From assembly GCF_027460265.1 (NCBI RefSeq), contig NZ_JAPZBC010000001.1, positions 4,161,501 to 4,225,500 of the forward strand: DNA of 64,000 nucleotides, written 5' to 3'. The notes under the pieces are model-generated. The model was given only the letters and a program-made list of their open reading frames with translations, did no database searches and was not told the origin of the DNA. This document shows, in pieces, positions 25,054-32,385 of the stretch (position 1 is its first letter; every line of letters starts with the position of its first letter). The translations under genes were made by a program, and so were the position numbers. This stretch comes from Streptomyces sp. WMMC940 (GTDB lineage: Bacteria > Actinomycetota > Actinomycetes > Streptomycetales > Streptomycetaceae).

Positions 25054-25081
25054 GGTCGGGGCCGGGGGTCCGGCCCCGACC
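25054..25081. terminator. 12-bp hairpin between the exporter and avrD-like gene
   Basis: GGTCGGGGCCGG, loop GGGT, CCGGCCCCGACC, 19 bp past the exporter stop (25101) on the minus strand. It suggests the exporter is its own transcript and that the AvrD gene starts a new one in the next 70 bp. Confidence 0.55.
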
Positions 25082-25100
25082 GGTGTGGTTCAGCGGCGGT

Positions 25101-26594
25101 TCACCTGGAATCGGCCAGGACCCGGTCAGCCGAACCGGAGTCGCCCGCCTGGCTCTCGCCGGCCCCGGAAGCCGGCTCGGAGCGGCGCAGGAAGAGCGCG
25201 ACCAGCAGGGCACCGCCGAGGACGATCAGCCCGTCGACGAACATCCCGAAGGTGGTTCCGGTCAGGACTCCGGCCACCGAGGCGACACCATCGGTGAGTT
25301 CCCCGTACTGGGAGGCGGCGACAGCGGACATCACGGGGATGCCGAGGGTGAAGCCGATCTGCTGGGTCATGGTGGCCAGGCCGGTGGCGAGGCCCTGCTC
25401 GCCGTCGGCGATGCCGGAGGTGGCGGTGACCGTGTAGGCGACGATCGCGAGGACGTGGCCGAATCCGCCGACGAACGTGGTGACGAGAACGGCGACGATG
25501 CCGACGGCCTTGTCGTCACCGAGCCAGAAGAGTGCCCCCGTCATGACGGCCTGGATGACCAGGCCCCACACCAGACCGCCCTTGGCTCCGATACGGGCGA
25601 GGATCCTGGAGGAGAAGGTGCCGCCGAGGAAGGCGCCCAGGCCGAGGAAGCCGAACATCAAGCCGGTCTGGAAGGGGGTCAGCTCGAGGACCTGCTGCAT
25701 GTACAGGGTGAGCAGGAAGGAGAGCGCGGACTCCATGGAGAAGGTGATCAGACCACCGAGATTGCCCCACTTGACGGAGTTCGACTTCAGGATCCGCACC
25801 GGCGCCAGCGGTGCCGCGGACTTCAGCTCGACGACGTAGAAGCCGACGAGCAGGACGGCGGCGAGCAGCAGGGCCCCCCAGGTCTGCGGCGCGGCCCAGC
25901 CGTTGCGCTCGGCGCCGGTGATGCCGAAGACGAAGGCGAGCAGACCTCCGGTCACGGTGATCGCGCCCGGCACGTCCAGCTTGGGACGGGTCTCCGACAC
26001 CGACTCGCGGATGACCACGAGACCGCCGAAGAAGAGCAGGATGCCGACCGGGACGTTGATGAAGAAGTCCCAACGCCAGGAGAGCAGATCGGTGAGGACG
26101 CCACCGAGGATCGCTCCGGAGGCGAAGCCGAGGGAGAGCAGCGCCCCGTTGAGGCCGAGCGCCTTGGTGCGCAGCGGGCCCTCGTCGAAGCTGGTCGTGA
26201 TGAGCGCCATTCCGGAAGGGGTCACGATGGCCGTGGCAAGGCCCTGGGCGATGCGGGCGGCGAGCATGACCTCCGCGCTGGTCGCGAGGCCGCCTATCAG
26301 GGACGAGACGGTGAGCAGCGCCATTCCGAAGAGGAACAGCTTCTTGCGGCCGTAGAGGTCGCCGATGCGGCCGAACAGCAGCATGAAGCCGGCAGCGGTG
26401 AGCGCGAAGGCGGTGATGACCCACTGGAGGCTGTCGATGCCGAATCCGAGATCGTCACCGATCTTCGGCAGGGCGACGGTCAGAATCGAGAAGTCGACGG
26501 CGAACATGAATTGCGCGCCGAGCAGGACGATGAGGATCGCCTTTTGCTTGCCCGTCATTCGGGGTGAGGTTCGGGGGGACTGGGAATGCGACAT
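25101..26594 (-). CDS. DHA2-family MFS exporter (14 TM)
   Basis: 497 residues from the ATG at 26594. The pattern is that of drug:H+ antiporter-2 proteins: QFMFAVDFSILTVALPKIG (helix 1), motif A GRIGDLYGRKK at about 75-85, motif C-like LNGALLSLGFASGAILGG, WRWDFFINVPVGI, and fourteen hydrophobic segments. It has a short hydrophilic C-terminal tail. Members export antibiotics and other small amphiphiles from the cytoplasm. Position inside the AvrD gene set suggests export of, or immunity to, the pathway product. A 13-bp inverted repeat lies 52 bp upstream and hairpins lie on both sides. Confidence 0.9.
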   Translation of the reverse strand: MSHSQSPRTSPRMTGKQKAILIVLLGAQFMFAVDFSILTVALPKIGDDLGFGIDSLQWVITAFALTAAGFMLLFGRIGDLYGRKKLFLFGMALLTVSSLIGGLATSAEVMLAARIAQGLATAIVTPSGMALITTSFDEGPLRTKALGLNGALLSLGFASGAILGGVLTDLLSWRWDFFINVPVGILLFFGGLVVIRESVSETRPKLDVPGAITVTGGLLAFVFGITGAERNGWAAPQTWGALLLAAVLLVGFYVVELKSAAPLAPVRILKSNSVKWGNLGGLITFSMESALSFLLTLYMQQVLELTPFQTGLMFGFLGLGAFLGGTFSSRILARIGAKGGLVWGLVIQAVMTGALFWLGDDKAVGIVAVLVTTFVGGFGHVLAIVAYTVTATSGIADGEQGLATGLATMTQQIGFTLGIPVMSAVAASQYGELTDGVASVAGVLTGTTFGMFVDGLIVLGGALLVALFLRRSEPASGAGESQAGDSGSADRVLADSR

Positions 26595-26645
26595 GGAAAG
26601 ATCATCGACCCGGGCGCCGAAGCCAACCAGTGCGCAGTCAACATA

Positions 26646-26658
26646 TTGGCGACGCCAA
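26646..26658. promoter_or_regulatory. Inverted repeat in the exporter promoter
   Basis: TTGGCG-A-CGCCAA is a perfect 6+1+6 palindrome 52 bp upstream of the exporter ATG. It is next to an AT-rich stretch (ACATATTGG) and, on the minus strand, a TTGACT that could act as -35. It is a candidate operator for the nearby MmyB-type regulator. Confidence 0.45.
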
Positions 26659-26722
26659 CAGGCTCCTTCGCTGCCGGGGCGCGCCGCGCCTCGAGCAGGC
26701 CGCGTCGAGGGCGGGACGAGGA

Positions 26723-26756
26723 GGGGCCGGGCACCGCGTGAGCGGTACCCGGCCCC
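26723..26756. terminator. 15-bp hairpin after the metallo-hydrolase gene
   Basis: GGGGCCGGGCACCGC, loop GTGA, GCGGTACCCGGCCCC (one mismatch), 35 bp downstream of the minus-strand metallo-hydrolase stop at 26792. It separates the hydrolase from the exporter transcript. Confidence 0.6.
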
Positions 26757-26791
26757 TTTCGGTAGAGCGTGCGCCAGGGCGTGACGGGGAG

Positions 26792-27721
26792 TCAGTGCAG
26801 AGGCACCCAGGAATAGCCTGCCCGCTCCTTGCGGACCCGGCCGAAGACGACGTCGGCGAAGTGCCCGGCGTAGCAGAGGGTGTCCGGCGCGGAGGCGTCC
26901 TCGAGGAACTCCGCGCGCGTGCGCAGCGCGCTCTCCTGGTCGGAGTCGAAGAACACGCGCCATTCGGGGTGGGCGACTTGGAGCGGGGAGTGCAGTACGT
27001 CACCCGCGATGAGGAGCCGCCCGCCGCCTGACGCCGCCCCGGTCGCTCCGTGGCCTCCGCCGCCGCTCCCGTGTTCTGCCCCCGCTCCGGGGTGGGCGAG
27101 CACGTAGCGGGCGTGACCGCCGGTGTGACCGGGAGCCTCGCGGAGGGTGACGCCGGGGAAGATCTCGTCCCCGTCCGAGGCCGGCGTGACCCGGCCGTGC
27201 AGGGGCGCGGGCAGGACGGAACGCCCGCCGTCCCGCCACTCGGTGTCGCCCAGCACGAAGGAGGCGCGGGCGAAGAACGGGCCCTCGCTGCCGGCGGAGA
27301 GCGCCCATCCCACGTGGTCGTCGTGGAGATGGGTGAACGCGACCGTGTCGATCGAGGCCGGGTCCCGGCCCGCTTCCGCCAGGGAGGCGGCCAGGCTTCC
27401 GCCTTCCAGGACACCGAGTGCGGGGTGGGTCTGCGAGGCCGTCAGACGCCGTGGTCCGTACCCGGTGTCGATGAGCATGGCCCGGTCCTCGTACTCGACC
27501 AGAAGGCCCCCGATACCGGCCACCAGACAACCATCGGGGTCGAGATGGTCCTCGAAGCCGAGGAGCGCGTCCGTGCCGAGGCCGGGAAACCATCCGGACG
27601 GACGTAACTGGACCCGTCCGTCGGGTATGTGGGTGAGCCGGTACTCGCCGAGGACGAGCGAGCGCGGCGCGGAGGGACGGGTGAGGCGTTCCGGCGGTAC
27701 CGGTACGGAAGTGGAGCGCAA
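26792..27721 (-). CDS. MBL-fold metallo-hydrolase (lactonase-like)
   Basis: 309 residues with the metal-binding motif THLHDDHVGW (His131, His133, Asp135, His136), HTGGHARYVLAH as the third histidine region, IAGDVLHSPLQ with the bridging Asp, and a terminal CYAGHFADVVFG. The N-terminal layout with GGLLVEYEDRAMLIDTGYG is that of the AiiA/AHL-lactonase and related hydrolase group within the metallo-beta-lactamase superfamily. Substrate is unknown. In an AvrD-type lactone cluster a role in opening or processing a lactone is attractive but unproven. A Gly/His/Ala-rich insert (EHGSGGGGHGATGAASGGG) is peculiar to this protein. Confidence 0.85.
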   Translation of the reverse strand: MRSTSVPVPPERLTRPSAPRSLVLGEYRLTHIPDGRVQLRPSGWFPGLGTDALLGFEDHLDPDGCLVAGIGGLLVEYEDRAMLIDTGYGPRRLTASQTHPALGVLEGGSLAASLAEAGRDPASIDTVAFTHLHDDHVGWALSAGSEGPFFARASFVLGDTEWRDGGRSVLPAPLHGRVTPASDGDEIFPGVTLREAPGHTGGHARYVLAHPGAGAEHGSGGGGHGATGAASGGGRLLIAGDVLHSPLQVAHPEWRVFFDSDQESALRTRAEFLEDASAPDTLCYAGHFADVVFGRVRKERAGYSWVPLH

Positions 27722-27798
27722 GGCTGTGAACTTTCGTCGCGTCGTTGGAATGGGCGTCGGGAAGCGCGCCCGTGGTGCGGGGGACCGGGGAGCGGCCC

Positions 27799-28647
27799 TC
27801 AGGCCACGTGATCGAGCCGGGTCCGGTCCGGGAGGTGGGAGGCCAGCCGCTCGATCGACTGCTGTGCGCCCGTGCCGGGGACCGGGAAGAAGACGGTGAG
27901 TCTGAGGCCGAGTCGTACGGTGAAATCGAGCGTGGTGCGCTTCAGGGAGATCTCCCCGGTGTCGGGATGCTCGAAGAGGTCGATGCCGCAGGAATCCTCC
28001 TGGACGTCCTGGGCGTTCCAGAGGTCTGAGAATTCCCGGCTCTCGCCGCGCAGGCGGTCGATTTCGGTGGCGAGCAGCGGGTCGCCGGGATAACTGGCCG
28101 CGTGGGAACGGAAACGGGCCACCACCGTGGGCGCGTCCTGCTCCCAGGCCGGATATCGGCGACGGGTGTCCTGGTGGGTGAAGAAGTCCCGGATGATGTT
28201 TCCCGTGCCGCCGTCCATTCCGAGCACCTCACGGGCGGTCCTGTTGGCGACCGTCACATTCCAGACGCGATCGGCGATGTAGGCCGGATTGGGCAGCCAG
28301 TTGTCGACGTACGGCTGCAGGGACTCGGCGTCCGGCAGTGTGGAGGCGGCGGTGTGGTCCGACCCCAGTCCGGCGAGACGCCGGACGTACTGGCGCTGGG
28401 TGTCGTCGAGATTGAGGACGCGTGAGATCGCGGAGAGGATCTCCGCGGAGACGTTCTCCGCACGTCCCTGCTCGATCCACGTGTACCAGGACACGCCCAC
28501 CCCTGCGAGCAGGGCGACCTCCTCCCGGCGCAGTCCCGGGGTCCTTCGGACCCCTGCGACGGGCAGCCCCACCTGGGCCGGAGCGATCTCGGCGCGGCGC
28601 ACGGTGAGAAACTTCCCGAGCTCCTTCAGCTGGCGCGATGTTGGCAT
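27799..28647 (-). CDS. MmyB-type XRE transcriptional regulator
   Basis: 282 residues. The N-terminal helix-turn-helix (about 10-85: LGKFLTVRRAEIAP, TPGLRREEVALLAGVGVSWYTWIEQGRAENVS, ILSAISRVLNL) is followed by the MmyB-like ligand-binding domain (DNWLPNPAYIADRVWNVTVANRTAREVLG, RDFFTHQDTRRRYPAWEQDA, VARFRSHAASYPGDPLL, DLFEHPDTGEISLKRTTLDF). That PAS-like domain has been seen with a fatty-acid ligand in a structural-genomics protein, as I recall. It is the first gene of the block and likely controls the AvrD genes, perhaps responding to an acyl product. A TAGGAT -10-like element is about 42-47 bp upstream of its start. Confidence 0.88.
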   Translation of the reverse strand: MPTSRQLKELGKFLTVRRAEIAPAQVGLPVAGVRRTPGLRREEVALLAGVGVSWYTWIEQGRAENVSAEILSAISRVLNLDDTQRQYVRRLAGLGSDHTAASTLPDAESLQPYVDNWLPNPAYIADRVWNVTVANRTAREVLGMDGGTGNIIRDFFTHQDTRRRYPAWEQDAPTVVARFRSHAASYPGDPLLATEIDRLRGESREFSDLWNAQDVQEDSCGIDLFEHPDTGEISLKRTTLDFTVRLGLRLTVFFPVPGTGAQQSIERLASHLPDRTRLDHVA

Positions 28648-29074
28648 GACGAACGCAACCCCCCCGAGCTAAGTTCAGATCGGATCGATCCTACGTCCCG
28701 TGTACTCAGAGGTAACCGATATTACGGAGGGTTGTCTCTTTTCGGCCGGTTGGCTGGATGTGGATGCGATCTCGCCTTCGCCGACGCGCCTCGCCGACGC
28801 GCGGGATCGCTCCGGGCCGTCCCGGCGTGGTCGGCGTCAGGGCCACCCCGGCCGCGCAGTGGTGGCATCGCCACCGCGAAACCCTTCCGCCCGCACCACG
28901 CCACCCGGGTGTGCGATGCGAGCCCTCAGCGGAGCGATCGCGCGGGGGCGCGCGCGACGCGGTACCTTCGGGCCCCGGGACGGGGCCGCGCCCCGCGCGG
29001 CCGCAACGGCCGCAACGGCGGGAACCGCGGGAGCCCGCCGGGCAAGCCGTAACAGTCAGAGAGCGGAGACAGGC
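28648..29074. other. Divergent intergenic region (427 bp)
   Basis: It holds the promoter of the MmyB-type regulator on the left (an AT-richer stretch at 28660-28740, with GGATCGATCC as a 10-bp palindrome at 28682-28691) and the leader of the Hsp90-like gene on the right. The rest is GC-rich with no protein-like frame on either strand. Confidence 0.5.
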
Positions 29075-32000
29075 GTGAGCGTCAGGACGACCGAGGGGGC
29101 CGACCCGTTCGGGACGGCGCGGTTGCGGCGTGGGGTGCTCGACGCCTGGAGTGCGAGCCCCGCGCGTTTCCGCGAGGACGCCAACGCCGAGGAGGACCTC
29201 GCTCTCGGCGGCTACCGCGATCGTGTGATCGTCGAGCTGGCCCAGAACGCCGCCGACGCCGCCGCCCGTGCCGGCGTGCCCGGGCGCTTCCGGCTCACCC
29301 TCGACCGGGGCACGCTCGTCGCCGCCAACACCGGCGCCCCGCTGGACGCCGCCGGTGTGGAGTCGCTGTCGACGCTGCGGGCGTCGGCCAAGCGTGAGGA
29401 CGACCGGACCGCCGTGGGCCGTTTCGGCGTCGGCTTCGCCGCCGTACTGGCCGTGAGCGACGAGCCCGCCGTCGTCGGCCGGCACGGCGGCGTCCGCTGG
29501 TCGCTGGCCGAGGCCCGGGAACTCGCCGCGCAGGCCGCGCAGGCCGGCCCCGGTCCCGGCCTCGGTGACGAGCTCCGCCGGCGTGACGGCCACGTACCGC
29601 TGCTGCGGTTGCCGCTGCCCGCCGAGGGCACCGCACCCGACGGTTACGACACGGTCGTGATCCTGCCGCTGCGCGACGGCACCGCCGAGGACCTGGTCGG
29701 CCGGCTGCTCGCCGGGATCGACGACGCGCTGCTGCTCACCCTCCCGGGGCTCACCGAGATCGTGGTGGAGACCCCGGAGGGGGTCAGGACCCTGCGCCGC
29801 TCGCAGCACGGCGACCACGTCCACATCGAGGACAGCGCCCGCGGGCTGAACCGCTGGCGGGTCGTCAGCCACCACGGGCCCGTCGAGCCCGCGCTGCTCG
29901 CGGACCGGCCGGTGGAGGAGCGGCTGCGCCCGCACTGGACCGTGACCTGGGCGGTTCCCGTGGACTCCGAGGGGATGCCCGAGTACCCGGCGACAGCGCC
30001 GGTCGTCCACGCGCCGACCCCGACGGACGAGCCGCTCGGTGTGCCCGCGCTGCTGATCGCCTCGCTGCCGCTGGACACCGCCCGCCGCCATCCCGCCCCG
30101 GGCCCGCTCACCGACTTCCTGGTGCGGCGCGCGGCGGACGCGTACGCCGAACTGCTCGGCGACTGGCAGCCGGTCGGGACCGGGCTGATCGACCTCGTGC
30201 CCGGGCCGCTGGGAAAGGGCGAGCTGGACGGCTCGCTGCGTGCGGCGATCCTGGAACTGCTGCCGCGCACCGCGTTCCTCGCCCCCGCCGTCCCCTCGGA
30301 GGACGTGGTGGCGCTGCGGCCGCTGGAGGCCGAGGTCGTGGAGGGCGCCGGCGCCGAGACCGTACGGGTCCTGGCGGATGTGCTGCCGACGCTGCTGCCC
30401 GCCGGTCTGGAGCGCCGGGTGGAGCTGCGGACGCTCGGTGTCGCACGGGTCCCGCTGGCGGAGGCGATCGACCGGCTCGCCGGGATCGAACGCGACCCGT
30501 CGTGGTGGTGGCGGCTGTACGACAGCCTCGCCGGTGTGGACCCGGAGCGGCTGTCCGGCCTGCCGGTGCCGCTCGCCGGTACGGGGGCGACCGCCGGCGA
30601 GGGGACGTCCGGGGAGGAGGGCGAGGAGCCGCGTCCGCGCCGCGCACCCCGTACCACCATCGGCCCGCGCCAGGTGCTGCTGCCGACCGCCGAGACCCCG
30701 GACGGGCTGGCCCGGTTCGGGCTGAAGGTGGCCCATCAGGACGCCGCCCATCCGCTGCTGGAGAAGCTGGGCGCGCTGCCCGCGACACCGCGCGCGGTGC
30801 TGACGACCCCGCAGGTGCGGGCCGCCGTCGCCGCGTCGCTGGAGGACGGCGACGGGCTCTGGGACGAGGACGCGCCGGACAGCGAGGAGCTCGCGGAGAT
30901 CGTCCTCGCCCTCGTCCGGGACGCGGGACTGGAGCCGGGTGACGAGCCGTGGCTGGGTGCGCTGGCGCTGCCCGACGAGGACGGCGAGCTCGCTCCGGCC
31001 GGTGAGCTGGTGCTGCCGGGCAGCCCCTTCGCGTCCGTGATGCGCGAGGACGAGCTGGCCCTCGTCGACGCCGAGCTGGCCGAGCGCTGGGGCGAGCAGC
31101 CGCTCGCCGCCTGCGGGGTACTGGCGAACTTCGCGCTCGTCCGCGCCACGGACGTCGTGCTGGACCCGGACGAACTGGAGCCCCGCGAGGGCGACTTCGC
31201 CGAGCCGGACGACGCGGGGCTGCTGGACGCGGTCGACGTGTGGTGCGAGGACGTCCTGGACCGGCTGCCCGACACCCCCGTTCCGCCGGTCGCGACGGAG
31301 ATCGCCGCCGTGCGCGACCTGGACCTCGTGGACGACGACCAGTGGCCGCGGGCCCTCGCACTGCTGGCGAGGCCCCCGCTGCGGGACGCGCTGACGCAGA
31401 CCGTCCGTGTGCTGCTGCCCGACGGCACGACCGAGACGGTCCGGCCGTACACGGCGTGGTGGCTGCGCGGGCATCCGGTGCTGGGCGGCCGTCGCCCGGC
31501 GGGTCTGCGGTCCTCGGGCGGCGATCCGCTGCTGGTCGGCCTCTACGACGCGGCCGACGCGACCGGCTTCGAGGACGAGCAGGTGCTGCACGCCCTCGGC
31601 GTCCGGACGTCCGTCGCCGCGCTGCTGGACGAACCGGGAGGCGCGGCCGAGCTGCTGGGGCGGCTCGCCGACGCGGACCGCCCCGTCACCGCGTCGCAAC
31701 TGCACGCCCTGTACACGGCGCTGGCGGATCTGGACCCCGAGCAGGTGACGCTCCCGGACGAACTGCGCGCGGTCGTCGACGGGGAGGTACGGGTGGTGGA
31801 CGCCTCGGACGCGCTGGTCGCGGACGCTCCCGATCTGCTGCCGCTGACGGCCGGGCGTCCACTGCTGCCGGTCTCGCCGGACCGTGCGGCCGATCTGGCC
31901 GAGCTGTTCCAGGTGGGGCGGCTCAGCGAGGCGGTCGAGGCGGAGGTGACGACGGTGGGCGAGGAGCACGAGGTGCCGGAGTCGGTGCACGCGCTACTGG

Positions 32001-32230
32001 GACCGGCGACGCCCGCGTCGTACGTCGAGCACGAGGAACTCCTCGCCGGCGGTGTCGAACTCGACTGGCGCCGCACCTCCGACGGGGTCATCCACGCCGC
32101 CACGCTGGAGGGCGTCGCCGCGGGCCTGGCCTGGGCGGCGGGCCAGTGGCCCCGCCGCTTCGAGGTGGCGGCGCTGCTGGAGGACCCGTCGCGCACGGAG
32201 GAACTGGCGCGGGACCGCTGGTTCGACTGA
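29075..32230 (+). CDS. Sacsin/Hsp90-type GHKL ATPase domain protein
   Basis: 1051 residues, GTG start (VSVRTTEGADPFG). The N-terminal ~230 residues form a GHKL ATP-binding domain: N-box VIVELAQNAADAA (Glu54, Asn58, Asp61), VAANTGAPLDAAG in place of the DNG strand, SLSTLRASAKR, and the G2 box GRFGVGFAAVLAVSD (115-129). It resembles the sacsin N-terminal module more than classical HtpG. The remaining 800 residues are acidic and helical with no motif I recognise. ATP-dependent chaperone-like activity is expected, but its client is unknown. Transcribed alone, it ends in a shared terminator with the P-type ATPase. Confidence 0.82.
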   Translation: MSVRTTEGADPFGTARLRRGVLDAWSASPARFREDANAEEDLALGGYRDRVIVELAQNAADAAARAGVPGRFRLTLDRGTLVAANTGAPLDAAGVESLSTLRASAKREDDRTAVGRFGVGFAAVLAVSDEPAVVGRHGGVRWSLAEARELAAQAAQAGPGPGLGDELRRRDGHVPLLRLPLPAEGTAPDGYDTVVILPLRDGTAEDLVGRLLAGIDDALLLTLPGLTEIVVETPEGVRTLRRSQHGDHVHIEDSARGLNRWRVVSHHGPVEPALLADRPVEERLRPHWTVTWAVPVDSEGMPEYPATAPVVHAPTPTDEPLGVPALLIASLPLDTARRHPAPGPLTDFLVRRAADAYAELLGDWQPVGTGLIDLVPGPLGKGELDGSLRAAILELLPRTAFLAPAVPSEDVVALRPLEAEVVEGAGAETVRVLADVLPTLLPAGLERRVELRTLGVARVPLAEAIDRLAGIERDPSWWWRLYDSLAGVDPERLSGLPVPLAGTGATAGEGTSGEEGEEPRPRRAPRTTIGPRQVLLPTAETPDGLARFGLKVAHQDAAHPLLEKLGALPATPRAVLTTPQVRAAVAASLEDGDGLWDEDAPDSEELAEIVLALVRDAGLEPGDEPWLGALALPDEDGELAPAGELVLPGSPFASVMREDELALVDAELAERWGEQPLAACGVLANFALVRATDVVLDPDELEPREGDFAEPDDAGLLDAVDVWCEDVLDRLPDTPVPPVATEIAAVRDLDLVDDDQWPRALALLARPPLRDALTQTVRVLLPDGTTETVRPYTAWWLRGHPVLGGRRPAGLRSSGGDPLLVGLYDAADATGFEDEQVLHALGVRTSVAALLDEPGGAAELLGRLADADRPVTASQLHALYTALADLDPEQVTLPDELRAVVDGEVRVVDASDALVADAPDLLPLTAGRPLLPVSPDRAADLAELFQVGRLSEAVEAEVTTVGEEHEVPESVHALLGPATPASYVEHEELLAGGVELDWRRTSDGVIHAATLEGVAAGLAWAAGQWPRRFEVAALLEDPSRTEELARDRWFD

Positions 32231-32345
32231 GGACTCCCGACGGCACCTCCGGGCGGGGAACCCGCCGGTCTCCCGGGCGGGGACGCGGCGATCCACCGGG
32301 CCGGGTCAGGCGGTTCCCGGCCCGGACGCACCGGTCACGCCCCAG

Positions 32346-32385
32346 GGGCTCGCAGGGAAGCGGCACCTCGGTTCCCTGCGAGCCC
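32346..32385. terminator. 14-bp perfect hairpin, bidirectional terminator
   Basis: GGGCTCGCAGGGAA (32346-32359) and TTCCCTGCGAGCCC (32372-32385), 12-nt loop. It abuts the P-type ATPase stop codon (32386-32388) and lies 116 bp after the Hsp90-like stop, in the gap between two convergent genes. Confidence 0.75.

Noticed and set aside
18999..28647. Interpretation as a type II polyketide or fatty-acid synthase locus because of KASIII plus ACP
   Set aside because: No KSalpha/KSbeta, malonyltransferase, ketoreductase or dehydratase is present. The only tailoring genes fit short lactone or acyl-sugar assembly better.
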